Shown here piece by piece: positions 1 to 8,966 of a DNA stretch of 36,131 bases. The position numbers and the translations under genes were made by a program. Under the pieces are notes generated by a model. It searched no databases. It saw only the letters and a list, made by a program, of their open reading frames with translations, and was not told the origin of the DNA. Numbering within the stretch: the first letter of the stretch is position 1; every line of letters starts with the position of its first letter. Source of the DNA: SLLG01 sp964403935 (GTDB lineage Bacteria > Verrucomicrobiota > Verrucomicrobiia > Opitutales > Oceanipulchritudinaceae); assembly GCA_964403935.1 (NCBI GenBank), contig CAYOIB010000019.1, forward strand, positions 1 through 36,131, in the 5' to 3' direction.

Positions 1-57
1 GCCCGTTTTGGAGAGGCAGTCCAAGATGGATTGCAAAGGAAGAGTGGGGGGCTTTGG

Positions 58-86
58 TTGTGGAAACTAAAATTTTCTGCCATAAT
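58..86 (+). promoter_or_regulatory. Predicted sigma70-type promoter of the cyclophilin gene
   Basis: A -35-like TTGTGG (58-63) and a -10-like CATAAT (81-86) are separated by exactly 17 bases. The expected transcription start (about 92-95) coincides with the ATG at 95, so the transcript would be leaderless or nearly so. This rests on motif spacing only. Confidence 0.4.
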
Positions 87-94
87 CCTGCGCT

Positions 95-1384
95 ATGCAT
101 CACGTCGCTAAGCTTCTATTGATATTTTTACTGGTTTCATCCACGCACGCTGAGATCTTCGTGGACTTTGCGCTCTCGCAAGGGGGGACGTCGCTCGGAA
201 CCCTCCGGGCGGAGCTCTACTACGAAGAGGTTCCGCGGGTGGCCACCAACTTTATCGCTCTGGCAATGGGGCAGCGGCCCTGGCTGGATCCGGTGAGCCA
301 TCAGTTGAAGACGGGCGTCCCTTTTTATGATGGGCTGATCTTTCATCGGCTGGTGCATGATTTCATCATTCAAGGCGGCGATCCTACAGGGATAGGTTCG
401 GGTGGGCCGGGGTATGTCTTTCAGGATGAGTTTCATCCGAGCCGGCGTCACTCAGAACCCTATGTTCTTTCGATGGCCCATGCCGGGGCGAATACCAATG
501 GATCGCAGTTCTTTATCACGCTCCGCGCCACCCCGGAGCTGGATGACTTTCATTCGGTTTTCGGGCGCATCATCTCTGGTCATGGCCTTCTCGAATCTTT
601 AAGAAATCCAGCATTGTTTCCGACCAACGCGCAGGACCGTCCGCTTCAGCCCGTCGTGATGGACAGCGTAACGGTTTCGGGATCGGGCTTGGATGCCTTC
701 ATGGCAGGAGCGGCTTCGCGCGGGTTGCCGACGTGGAAGCCCGTCAACGCGGAGGTCAAGGCGAGGACGGAAGAGGGCGAACTTGCGGTGAGTCTGGTGT
801 GGGACCGGCGGGAGCGCTGGGAATATCCGGCGGTGCGGTCGGTGGACCTTGTTGAATGGGAGTCGCTGGGCAAACTGATCAGCTTGAATGATGCGAGCGG
901 CTACACGGTCGACGTGGCAGGCTCGGTTGGGGATGCGGTGTTTCTTCAGGTGCTGGGACTCGACTATTCGGGCATGGCCAAGGTGCCGCCTCAGATCTCG
1001 GTCGCGGGGGCGCGCTTGACGCTGGCGCTGGCTACCGGAGGTGAGCTTCGATTCCAGTTTAATGGTACGGGCGGCGGGACCTGGACGCATTTTGACGGCG
1101 GACTCGTGGTCGATAGCGGCACCCTCACATTGGTGGCGGAAGATACGATGCCACCTGAAGGAGCCTTTGTCGCGGAGGAGGGAACCTTGGCACCCTTGCT
1201 TTTGGTGAGGCAGATGCGTTTTGGCTTCAATAAAGGAATCGGGCCGTCCGGCTTCACGATGATCACGCCGACGCTTTCTTTCCATGACGCGAATGGCGGT
1301 TGGTATAATATGGCATCGGTTGAAGGGAACAGCGTGCCTGCCGGTCTTACTCTGAGGGGTTCGTTTTCAATTGTGATGCCTTAA
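95..1384 (+). CDS. Secreted cyclophilin-type peptidyl-prolyl cis-trans isomerase with C-terminal extension
   Basis: The protein has a typical signal peptide (about residues 1-19, ending STHA), so it should act in the periplasm or be surface-anchored. Residues ~20-195 are a cyclophilin domain with the family signatures FHRLVHDFIIQGGDP (including the catalytic Arg of the FHR motif), GSQFFITL and FHSVFGRI. Cyclophilins isomerise Xaa-Pro bonds during protein folding. Residues ~200-429 are a beta-rich extension with no family I recognise; free bacterial cyclophilins are usually 160-200 residues, so this is more than twice the usual length. ATG 95 is chosen because it gives the complete signal peptide, although there is no Shine-Dalgarno sequence. 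The methyltransferase gene follows on the same strand. The isomerase assignment is firm; the role of the extension is unknown. Confidence 0.9.
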   Translation: MHHVAKLLLIFLLVSSTHAEIFVDFALSQGGTSLGTLRAELYYEEVPRVATNFIALAMGQRPWLDPVSHQLKTGVPFYDGLIFHRLVHDFIIQGGDPTGIGSGGPGYVFQDEFHPSRRHSEPYVLSMAHAGANTNGSQFFITLRATPELDDFHSVFGRIISGHGLLESLRNPALFPTNAQDRPLQPVVMDSVTVSGSGLDAFMAGAASRGLPTWKPVNAEVKARTEEGELAVSLVWDRRERWEYPAVRSVDLVEWESLGKLISLNDASGYTVDVAGSVGDAVFLQVLGLDYSGMAKVPPQISVAGARLTLALATGGELRFQFNGTGGGTWTHFDGGLVVDSGTLTLVAEDTMPPEGAFVAEEGTLAPLLLVRQMRFGFNKGIGPSGFTMITPTLSFHDANGGWYNMASVEGNSVPAGLTLRGSFSIVMP

Positions 1385-1463
1385 CGGACCGAACCGGAAC
1401 TATTCGCGGGTCGCTGCGCACCTGGACTTGCACAGGCGCACGGTGGTTTTGTTGGATGCGTTG

Positions 1464-2726
1464 ATGGATAAACCACAGAGGCGGAGGCCCCGCCCGAAGA
1501 AGAAAGGGGAAGCGAAACCGGCGATCCCACCGCCTGCGGGGAGCGAGCAGTGGACGGCACCGTGGGCGCAAATAAAGTACTTCCGTTTCAACCCGGTCAT
1601 CTTCAAGTCGATGGTGGGGGCCACCTCGGCGGGTGCCTGCCCGGGAGACTGGGTCCGGGTCTACGATCCGGAAGGAAAGCCCTTTGGGGAAGGGTTGTTG
1701 AACAACAATCCCCGGGCTAAAGTAGGCTTGAGAATTTTGCGCCATGGGGCCGATGCCTGCGGGGAAAGCTACTTTGACGAAGCATTGACCCGGGCGCTGG
1801 AGCTGCGGCAGACGTGGTTCGGGCTGGGTGATGATCTGGCGCAGACCAATGCCTACCGTGTGATTCATTCTGATGGTGACGGCCTGAGCGGGCTGATTGT
1901 GGATCGGTATGCCGATACGCTATCCGTTGAGGTCAACAGCCTTGGCATCTGGGAGCGACTTCCCCGTTTGCTGAAACGGATCCATGATGTTCTTGGGACC
2001 AGACGTGCCCGGGTTTTCGTGGATCCTGAAATTGCGGCGATGGAAGGAATCAATCGTGATTCGATTGTGGGTGATCAGGTCGACCGGGTTCGGATCGTGG
2101 AGAATGGAATTCGGTACGAGGTGGATTTTGCCAAGGGGCACAAGACGGGCTTCTTCTGCGATCAGCGGGACAACCGGCGTCGGCTGGCAGGTTGGACGGC
2201 TGGCAAGCGCGTGCTCGACCTGTGCTGTTACGCGGGGGGATTTGCCCTCTCCGCAAGCGTTCGGGGTGGGGCCGGGGACGTGACGGCAGTGGATCTGGAT
2301 GAGAAAGCCATTGCGCAGGCCAAGCGGAATGCGAACCTGAATCAGGCGCGGATCCGCTTTGTGCACGCGGATGCTTTCGCCTATGCCCGGCAAATGCAGC
2401 AAAACGGGGAGCAATGGGATGTTGTCGTTCTGGATCCGCCCAAGCTCATTTTGTCACGTGAAGCCGAGCGGGAGGGCCAGCGGAAGTATGAAGACTTGAA
2501 TAGCCTGGCAGTGTCGCTCGTCAGACCTGGGGGCCTGCTTATTACCTGCTCTTGCTCAGGATTGTTATCGCTGAGTGATTTCGAGCGGGTCGTCACGCGG
2601 GGCGTCCATCGTGCAAACCGTCGATTGCAGTATATCGAGTTAACGGGCCCGGGCGGGGACCATCCGGTGCTGTCCAACTGTCCGGAGAGCCAGTACCTGA
2701 AAGTGTGGTGGGCGCGCGTGGTGTAG
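1464..2726 (+). CDS. rlmI: RlmI-like class I SAM-dependent rRNA (cytosine-C5) methyltransferase
   Basis: The N-terminal part (about residues 30-115) is PUA-like, and the C-terminal two thirds is a Rossmann methyltransferase. Visible motifs are HKTGFFCDQRDNR, the SAM-binding loop VLDLCCYAGGFALSA, DVVVLDPPK and the motif TCSCSGL, whose Cys fits the catalytic Cys of m5C methyltransferases. This is the architecture of E. coli RlmI, which methylates 23S rRNA C1962; the exact target here is inferred. ATG 1464 is preferred over an upstream in-frame TTG at 1428, because the region between them is unconserved-looking and the first residues after 1464 are a basic, low-complexity tail. A non-rRNA substrate within the same family cannot be excluded. 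Confidence 0.82.
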   Translation: MDKPQRRRPRPKKKGEAKPAIPPPAGSEQWTAPWAQIKYFRFNPVIFKSMVGATSAGACPGDWVRVYDPEGKPFGEGLLNNNPRAKVGLRILRHGADACGESYFDEALTRALELRQTWFGLGDDLAQTNAYRVIHSDGDGLSGLIVDRYADTLSVEVNSLGIWERLPRLLKRIHDVLGTRRARVFVDPEIAAMEGINRDSIVGDQVDRVRIVENGIRYEVDFAKGHKTGFFCDQRDNRRRLAGWTAGKRVLDLCCYAGGFALSASVRGGAGDVTAVDLDEKAIAQAKRNANLNQARIRFVHADAFAYARQMQQNGEQWDVVVLDPPKLILSREAEREGQRKYEDLNSLAVSLVRPGGLLITCSCSGLLSLSDFERVVTRGVHRANRRLQYIELTGPGGDHPVLSNCPESQYLKVWWARVV

Positions 2727-2743
2727 CTTGACGACTCGGCGGC

Positions 2744-2752
2744 TGATATGAT
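2744..2752 (+). promoter_or_regulatory. Possible extended -10 promoter element of the repeat-protein gene
   Basis: TGATATGAT matches an extended -10 (TGn followed by a TATAAT-like hexamer) about 100 bases upstream of the chosen ATG at 2853. A TTGACG just upstream (2729) is too close (13-base spacer) to be a standard -35 partner. Weak motif evidence only. Confidence 0.3.
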
Positions 2753-2852
2753 CTGCTTCTGGCGACACGATAGCCTTCCCCCCAGAGGCCTGTTTCCCCT
2801 TCGGCAGATTCGTGACCGCCGCCGACTATCGAACCTCAATCAAGATATCCTG

Positions 2853-5762
2853 ATGACTTTTTCTTTTTCTCGTGCGCGCACGGTCTCCGTGCGTGCCTGT
2901 GTGCTCGGTTTGTTTCTGAGTGCTCCATTGGCAACCGCTCAAGTGACCTTCACTGCGGCTGATACTGGAGAAACCAGTTTCCGCTGGGAGGAATCCGGGA
3001 GCTGGGTAGAGCGGGCTGTCCCCAATGCCGCCGGAGCTGAGGTGACAATCAATAAGTTCACCGGGCTGGACCGGAATGTTAATTTGGGCAATGAAGGCAA
3101 TACCAGTGGCTTCACGGTAGGAAAGATCTTTTCGACGATTAACGCGGATGGACGAAACCGAATTCGGCGCGGTTCGTTGAGCTTTCAAGCATCGAGCGGC
3201 AATGCTGAAGTCCGTCTGGACGGCTCCGGCGAGGGGCGTCTGGAGTTCCGGATGGATGAAAGCTCCAATCAGGTCGTGCACCTTGCGAGTACCCTGGCAA
3301 CGTGGGTCGAGAAAGAGAACGAAGAATCCGAGCTCCGTTTCCGGGGTAATCTTTCGGGTCCGGGCGGGCTGATTCTGAACGGGATTGGTGAGGTGCGACT
3401 TCGGGTCTCGGATCTGCAGGTTAACATGAACGGCCTTCAGCCTTACACGTATGCAGGCCCCACGGTTATCAATCAGGGGGTGCTGCGCCTGCGCCAGGCA
3501 GACCTCATCAACACCGCGTCGATTACGGTGCATCCGGGCGGGCAGTTACGTCTCGATGCCCGGCAGGGCGGTGACGGTGAGGGACCTTCCATGAATGTGA
3601 GCTACGCTCTTGGGAATGGCACCCTGACACTTTCCGGTATGGGGCGGGACGCGGCAAATCCCCTTCTGGGGGGCGTTTCCGGGGCACTGCGCCAGCATGG
3701 GCAGGGCACACCCAGCGATATTGCAACGGTCTCAAATCCTATTGTTTTTGCGGCTGATGCGGCGGTTCACTCGGCAAGCAGTGTGGATGTGGGTGGAAGC
3801 GTGCTCAACCTGAACGGTCCCCTGTCCGGCCCCGGCATGCTTATCAAGACGGGTGGCGGGCACCTGAACCTGACAGGGGCGAACACCTCCGGGGGACTGC
3901 AGGTGGATAACGGAACCGTCACCCTTCTCAGTGCAAATGCTTTGGCCAATGCCCCGCTCAGGTTCTCCAGCAGAAACTCCGTCCGCCGTTTGACGACCTT
4001 TGGCAATCACATCGTGACGCGCCTCGAGGGGACCGCCCCGGATCCAAGCTTGAACGAAGCCAATACGCTGGTGCTCCAACTGGCGGAGGGCAGCACCTTT
4101 ACGGTGAATCAGGAAATCAGCTATGAGAATGGTGAAGAATCAAGCTTCACCTTTCAGGGCGATATTACCGGTAGAGCTGATTTTGTGAAGTCGGGCTCTG
4201 GCATGTTGCGCTTCACTCGCTTTGAGAAGACATACTCAGGTCGGACGATCATTGATGAAGGTGTCCTTGAGGTGTCCCAGTCTGCCGTACTGGAGAATTC
4301 TTCGGAGATTATTGTTGAGGACGGCGGACAACTGCGTCTCGGGTCCAGAGGCAACCCGGCCACTTATGCGTTTGGTGGTCCCCTGCGCTTGCGCAGTCTG
4401 GGCCGGGGCGGGGATGTGGAGGATAGCGCCTCCCAAGGTGTTCGGGGGGCCTTGCGCTACGACCCTGGAGCGGGGCAGGAGACTGCCCGGCTTGATACAG
4501 CGGTGGTCCTCGAAGCGGATGCTGGCGTTCACGTCAACGGCCAGGACAAAACCCTCGAGATCGCTGGCCCGGTGAGTGGTGGCGGGGGCCTCATCCGCAG
4601 CGGTGGCGGCGTCCTTATCCTGAGTGGAGCGAACGCCTTTACGGGAGGGACTGTTATTGATAATGGGATCACACGGGTGCGGGCCGGTTCTTCGATCGGT
4701 TCGGGTGTGCTCGATTTCGAAGGTGCCCTGAACGACGCCACCCTTGATCTGGCAAATGAAGTCCAGGTCGTTGCCGGCCTTACAGGAGGCACGGCATCGA
4801 CAACCGTATCCATCGCTCCCAACTCGACGCTGGTAGTCAATCGGGCGCTCGACGGAGCGGCCCACAGGTTCTATGGCCGACTGACCGGCGGCGGGCACCT
4901 GCGCAAGGAGGGAGCGGGTGTGACCGAATTGGAGGGTGCCATCACGGGTCTGCAACAAATTCAGGTCCAGCAGGGGCGTCTCAGCCTCTTGAACGGTGCG
5001 GCTTCGGTTGGTACCATTACGATTGATGCCGGGGCGGAAGCCGTTCTGAGCGGAACGTTCAACGATACATCGTTCAGCCCGGATGGCACCTGGATCATCA
5101 ATCACACGGGGGCGACGACGACGTTCTTTAATACCGACGAAATCTCGGTCCGCGGCGAGATGCGGATGCTGGGCAGCGGCAGCGGGAGCAATACCCCGGC
5201 GGTTCAGATCACCGGCAATTTGAATTTTGAATCCGGGGCGGTGGTGAGTGTTGACGGAGGATTAGCGCCTGAGGCCACTTTCCGGATTGTCAGTGCCGAC
5301 TCGATCTCGGGGTGGGAATCCGTCGATTTTGTGCCTCCTCTTGGGTTTGCCGGAACGCTCTCGTTGGAAGGCAATACACTGGTGGCCCACGTGTATGCCG
5401 ATGGGATTGATTTCGATGAGTTGGAGGCCTCCATGGGGCCGGTTACTTTCGAAGGTAGTGGGTGGGTGAAAGCCGAGTGGCTCGGATTTTTCTACGTGGG
5501 CCGGACTTTTGACCTGAACACCCGTTGGATTCTGCCGGTTGGGCAGGCGTGGTGGTGGGTCAGTGCAGGGGACGCGAATGGCACCCCATGGATTTACGAC
5601 TTCGGCGCGGGTTGGATCTGGACGGGCGAAGGACTCTTCCCATACGTCTATTCGTTTGAGGAGGAAAGCTGGCTGGCCTATGCCGAGAGCCAGGACGTCT
5701 ACCGGTGGTTCTATCGCTTCGCGGAACCCGCCGACTGGATTCAGGTCCCCTACACGAAATAG
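2853..5762 (+). CDS. Large secreted autotransporter-associated beta-strand repeat protein
   Basis: The product has ~970 residues with a basic N-terminus and a signal peptide ending near LATAQ. Most of it is a repetitive Gly/Asn/Leu-rich beta-helix with recurrent units such as GGTVIDNGITRVRAG, GGLIRSGGGVLILSGANAF and GPTVINQGVLRLRQA, typical of autotransporter passenger-associated repeats. There is no C-terminal beta-barrel, PEP-CTERM or LPXTG tail. Instead the last ~100 residues form a Trp/Tyr/Phe-rich domain (for example WVKAEWLGFFYVGRTFD and GAGWIWTGEGLFPYVYSF). A likely role is a surface or extracellular structural or adhesive protein; this is inference. ATG 2853 is chosen over an upstream in-frame ATG at 2748 because it begins the signal peptide. 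It is convergent with the DUF151 gene. Confidence 0.82.
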   Translation: MTFSFSRARTVSVRACVLGLFLSAPLATAQVTFTAADTGETSFRWEESGSWVERAVPNAAGAEVTINKFTGLDRNVNLGNEGNTSGFTVGKIFSTINADGRNRIRRGSLSFQASSGNAEVRLDGSGEGRLEFRMDESSNQVVHLASTLATWVEKENEESELRFRGNLSGPGGLILNGIGEVRLRVSDLQVNMNGLQPYTYAGPTVINQGVLRLRQADLINTASITVHPGGQLRLDARQGGDGEGPSMNVSYALGNGTLTLSGMGRDAANPLLGGVSGALRQHGQGTPSDIATVSNPIVFAADAAVHSASSVDVGGSVLNLNGPLSGPGMLIKTGGGHLNLTGANTSGGLQVDNGTVTLLSANALANAPLRFSSRNSVRRLTTFGNHIVTRLEGTAPDPSLNEANTLVLQLAEGSTFTVNQEISYENGEESSFTFQGDITGRADFVKSGSGMLRFTRFEKTYSGRTIIDEGVLEVSQSAVLENSSEIIVEDGGQLRLGSRGNPATYAFGGPLRLRSLGRGGDVEDSASQGVRGALRYDPGAGQETARLDTAVVLEADAGVHVNGQDKTLEIAGPVSGGGGLIRSGGGVLILSGANAFTGGTVIDNGITRVRAGSSIGSGVLDFEGALNDATLDLANEVQVVAGLTGGTASTTVSIAPNSTLVVNRALDGAAHRFYGRLTGGGHLRKEGAGVTELEGAITGLQQIQVQQGRLSLLNGAASVGTITIDAGAEAVLSGTFNDTSFSPDGTWIINHTGATTTFFNTDEISVRGEMRMLGSGSGSNTPAVQITGNLNFESGAVVSVDGGLAPEATFRIVSADSISGWESVDFVPPLGFAGTLSLEGNTLVAHVYADGIDFDELEASMGPVTFEGSGWVKAEWLGFFYVGRTFDLNTRWILPVGQAWWWVSAGDANGTPWIYDFGAGWIWTGEGLFPYVYSFEEESWLAYAESQDVYRWFYRFAEPADWIQVPYTK

Positions 5763-5774
5763 CGGGGAATCTGT

Positions 5775-5803
5775 GCTCCGTCTGTTGAATTGACGGACGG
5801 AGC
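5775..5803. terminator. Candidate bidirectional terminator hairpin between convergent genes
   Basis: GCTCCGTC (5775-5782) and GACGGAGC (5796-5803) form a perfect 8-bp stem with a 13-base loop, in the 46-bp gap between two convergent genes. There is no U-tract on either strand, so intrinsic termination is uncertain, but the position suits a transcript end. Confidence 0.4.
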
Positions 5804-5808
5804 CCGGA

Positions 5809-6282
5809 TCAGAGGGCGTCCTGCCCCCCAGGGGGGTCTGACTCCTGTTCGCTCAGGATACGTTGGAGCAGCTGGGTCATGTCTTCCTCGGCGGTCAGAA
5901 CCCTCTGGCTGCAGTAGATGGGGCGGTCGTTGTGCAGCGCCAGGGCGATGGCATCGCTCGGCCGGGCGTCCACTTCGACTATTTTCGTCCCCAGTTCATT
6001 CTCCATCGAGAGGATGATCCTTGCATAGAAGGTACGCTCGACGACGTCGTTGATAACGATGCGCTGGAGGTTGACGCCGAGTGCCTGAAACATATTCGAC
6101 ATCAGATCGTGGGTCATCGGCCGTTCTCGCTGGACACCATTGATGATCATGGAAATCGAGGTTCCGATCTGAGGGTCAACGTAGATGATGAATGTTTTGT
6201 CCTCCGGGCCAAGGAAGAGGGCACAACCATTTGATGTGGGCATGACCCCTTTAACTGCAACTTTGGCCACCTCTTTACTCAT
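5809..6282 (-). CDS. DUF151 / bifunctional nuclease (BFN) family protein
   Basis: The ~157-residue protein matches the DUF151 family over its whole length. Visible family features are FIIYVDPQIGTSISM near the N-terminus, then TFYARIIL and the conserved block VDARPSDAIALAL near residues 100-115. Family members in plants have been described as bifunctional DNase/RNase, but bacterial members are mostly uncharacterised, so catalytic function here is inference. ATG 6282 is preferred over the GTG one codon upstream, because an AAAAGG stretch precedes it. It is the last gene of a leftward leuA-exosortase-DUF151 run, separated from the exosortase by ~80 bp. The C-terminal ~25 residues are acidic and variable. 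Confidence 0.85.
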   Translation of the reverse strand: MSKEVAKVAVKGVMPTSNGCALFLGPEDKTFIIYVDPQIGTSISMIINGVQRERPMTHDLMSNMFQALGVNLQRIVINDVVERTFYARIILSMENELGTKIVEVDARPSDAIALALHNDRPIYCSQRVLTAEEDMTQLLQRILSEQESDPPGGQDAL

Positions 6283-6362
6283 CACCTTTTAACATGGGGC
6301 GGCCCCGTCCAGTCGCAAGCCTCCGTATTGAAATGTAGGCCGTTCAGGAGGGGCAGGACGGA

Positions 6363-7250
6363 TCAATCGATCGCGGCAATGCCTGTTTTCTCGACGGTTT
6401 GGCCTTGGAATCCGCTGATGACCCACCAGATGAGGAGGAGGCAACCGTAGTAGGCGAGGACGCCGACGATCTCGTGCATGAGAAAGTAGTGGTCGCCCCC
6501 AACAACCGGTGCCAGGAAAACGATCAGGATGATTCGGATGTAGTTGAAAAGAAAGGCACAGATCGCGGCTGAGACCAGGAGGAGGAGTTTGTCAACGAAT
6601 GCGATCTTCTTGAAGAGAACGAGCAGAAGCGTCAGGAGGAGGCTGGCGGCGAGGACACCAAACCCGTTGCACTCGGCGGCCACATGAAAGGGTTGGTTTC
6701 CGGTGAGGAGCAGCAACATGGGGCCTTCATCGGAGCCTTTCGCGAGCGCCAGTTCTGCGTTCTTGCCCAAGGCCGCGAGAAGCCAGGCGGATCCACGCGC
6801 GGCCAAGGTCCGCATGGGCCAGTCGAGCAGCGGCATGAAGAGGGCGAGGAAAACGTAGAGGCTGAAGGCCCCGAGCAGCGCGGTTATAAAACGGGCCGCT
6901 CGCCGTCCAAGAACGTAAAGGAGTGCCGCAGCGATGGAGAGGATCAAGCCGGGCAGCACCAGAAACGTGATGTGGGAGATTGCCGCCACAACCGCGAGGA
7001 CAAGCCCACTGGCAAGTAAGACCCCCGCCCCGGGCCCAAACTTCAGTTGAGGCTTTAGGTCCTCCCGGTTGTCGTAGATCAGAAAGACAAGGGCTAACCC
7101 CAGAATAATGAAGGCGTGCAGGAGTTGCTCATGGGTCACGGTCTGGTCCCAGAGCCAACTGGTGACTGGGAGAAAGGTGAACGCCACCACCGCGAAGAGA
7201 CTCAGGGGAAAGGCTTCGCGGCGGAGCCGTTCAATGACGGAATTTGGCAT
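6363..7250 (-). CDS. Exosortase/archaeosortase family membrane transpeptidase
   Basis: The protein is a multi-pass membrane protein with about eight hydrophobic segments. It carries the catalytic triad of the exosortase/archaeosortase superfamily in order: Cys194 in AAECNGFGVL, Arg239 in FNYIRIIL and His259 in LMHEIVG. Exosortases are thought to recognise and process C-terminal PEP-CTERM sorting tails at the cytoplasmic membrane, often in exopolysaccharide-producing bacteria. Its start lies 18 bp downstream of the leuA stop, so co-transcription is likely. There is no EpsI domain, no PEP-CTERM substrate and no obvious polysaccharide cluster immediately next to it. The family assignment is firm; the subtype and substrate are not visible. 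Confidence 0.88.
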   Translation of the reverse strand: MPNSVIERLRREAFPLSLFAVVAFTFLPVTSWLWDQTVTHEQLLHAFIILGLALVFLIYDNREDLKPQLKFGPGAGVLLASGLVLAVVAAISHITFLVLPGLILSIAAALLYVLGRRAARFITALLGAFSLYVFLALFMPLLDWPMRTLAARGSAWLLAALGKNAELALAKGSDEGPMLLLLTGNQPFHVAAECNGFGVLAASLLLTLLLVLFKKIAFVDKLLLLVSAAICAFLFNYIRIILIVFLAPVVGGDHYFLMHEIVGVLAYYGCLLLIWWVISGFQGQTVEKTGIAAID

Positions 7251-7268
7251 TGGTGTGAATCGAGCCCC

Positions 7269-8954
7269 TTAGGCGTCGGGGGTGTGAGCCCGATTGTAGG
7301 CGCTCACCAGCGCGTTCAGACCACCGAGCTCAATATTGGTATCGATGCTAGCGCCCCAGAAGGTTCGTCCTTCTGACTCCAGTTGGATTTGAATAAAACT
7401 GACGGCTTCGGCGGAAGACCCCTTGGTAATGGCCTTTTGCGCGTAGTCTGTGAGTTTGAAATCCTTGAGACCGCCGTTCTCGAGGGCGTTTACAAAAGCG
7501 GCGATGGGTCCATTTCCGCGCCCCTCGATTTTCTTCTGCCCGCCATTCACAACAATGGATGCGGCGACGCCGACCTTGTGTTGCTCGTTTGGGTTGTGGT
7601 GTATCTCGTAATCGACGAGCTGAATCGGTGAGGTGAGATTCAGGTACTCCTTCTCAAAGGCTTCGCGGATCTGGATGCTGGTGAGTTCGGCGGAGGTATC
7701 GTCAGCGATGCGGGTGGCTACGTTGCCGAATTCCGGGTACATCGCTTTGGGCATGGCGATTCCGAAGGCGTGTTCCAGGATGTAGGCCACGCCGCCCTTT
7801 CCGCTCTGGCTGTTGATTCGAATGATCGCTTGGTAGGTTCGCCCGATGTCGTTGCAGTCAATCGGAAGGTAGGGGACTTGCCAGCGGTCGTCCTCCTGAT
7901 GCTCCATCGCATCCAAACCCTTCTTGATGGCGTCCTGGTGACTGCCGCTGAAAGCGGTGAAGACGAGGTCTCCGGCGTAGGGATGACGATCGTGCACCGA
8001 CATGCGGGTGCACATCTCATACTGCGCGCGGATGTCCGGCAGGCGCGAGAAGTCGAGTTTGGGATCGACCCCTTGCGTGTACATATTGAGGGCGACGGTC
8101 ACGATATCGAGATTGCCGGTGCGCTCTCCATTTCCGAACAACGTTCCCTCCACGCGATCGGCCCCTGCCATGAGGCCGAGCTCCGCTGCGGCGATGCCGG
8201 TTCCCCGGTCGTTGTGGGTGTGGAGGCTGATTATGACCGCGTCACGCCCGCTGATGTGCCGACAGAACCATTCAATCTGATCGGCGTGAACATTGGGGGT
8301 GAAGAGCTCTACGGTCGCCGGCAGGTTCAAGATCAGTGGACGCTCCGCCGTGGGCGCGATCACTTCCTTGACCGCTTCACAAACTTCGAGCGAATACTCC
8401 AGTTCGGTATCGCAGAAGCTTTCAGGCGAATACTCGAAGCGGATGTTGCCGGTAGCCTCCGCCGAGAGATCTTTGATGAGGCGTGCTCCATCCACCGCAA
8501 TGGCCTTTACCGAGGCCTTGTCCGAGTTGAAGGTGACCCGTCGCTGCAGGGGACTCGTGCTGTTGTAGAAGTGCACGATGGCGGTGGAAGCGCCCTCCAG
8601 GGCTTCAAACGTTCGGCGAATGAGGTGTTCGCGGCATTGGACAAGGACTTGAATATGAACATCCGAAGGGATACGTTTTTCTTCAATGAGCCTTCGGATG
8701 AAGCGGAATTCGGTGTCGGAGGCGCTTGGAAATCCAACTTCAATTTCCTTGAATCCAATCTCGACGAGGAGATCGAACATGCGGAGTTTTTCGTCGACCG
8801 TCATTGGGACGGGGAGGGCTTGGTTGCCGTCGCGCAGGTCGACGCTGCACCAGATGGGGGCGCGTTCGATCCGTTTGTTTGGCCAGGTGCGATCCGGGAG
8901 CGCGACCAACGGGTAGGGCTGATATTTCGAAATTGGGTGCTTTTGCATGGGCAT
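7269..8954 (-). CDS. leuA: 2-isopropylmalate synthase
   Basis: This is the first committed enzyme of leucine synthesis, condensing acetyl-CoA with 2-ketoisovalerate. The TIM-barrel catalytic domain has WCSVDLRDGNQALPVPM near residues 35-50 (metal-binding Asp and Arg) and SLHTHNDRGTGIAAAELG followed by GNGERTGNLD (metal-binding His residues and C-terminal catalytic signature). The C-terminal ~150 residues are the regulatory LeuA dimer domain. At 561 residues it belongs to the longer, LeuA2-like class. ATG 8954 is used; a second in-frame ATG two codons in (8948) is possible, and neither has a clear ribosome binding site. The upstream leader holds a short reading frame and hairpin. No other leu gene is in the window. 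Confidence 0.95.
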   Translation of the reverse strand: MPMQKHPISKYQPYPLVALPDRTWPNKRIERAPIWCSVDLRDGNQALPVPMTVDEKLRMFDLLVEIGFKEIEVGFPSASDTEFRFIRRLIEEKRIPSDVHIQVLVQCREHLIRRTFEALEGASTAIVHFYNSTSPLQRRVTFNSDKASVKAIAVDGARLIKDLSAEATGNIRFEYSPESFCDTELEYSLEVCEAVKEVIAPTAERPLILNLPATVELFTPNVHADQIEWFCRHISGRDAVIISLHTHNDRGTGIAAAELGLMAGADRVEGTLFGNGERTGNLDIVTVALNMYTQGVDPKLDFSRLPDIRAQYEMCTRMSVHDRHPYAGDLVFTAFSGSHQDAIKKGLDAMEHQEDDRWQVPYLPIDCNDIGRTYQAIIRINSQSGKGGVAYILEHAFGIAMPKAMYPEFGNVATRIADDTSAELTSIQIREAFEKEYLNLTSPIQLVDYEIHHNPNEQHKVGVAASIVVNGGQKKIEGRGNGPIAAFVNALENGGLKDFKLTDYAQKAITKGSSAEAVSFIQIQLESEGRTFWGASIDTNIELGGLNALVSAYNRAHTPDA

Positions 8955-8966
8955 GGCAAAAAATCA

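Noticed and set aside
5662..5762. PEP-CTERM sorting tail at the end of the repeat protein
   Set aside because: There is no VPEP-type motif followed by a hydrophobic helix and basic end; the protein ends in an aromatic domain with IQVPYTK.
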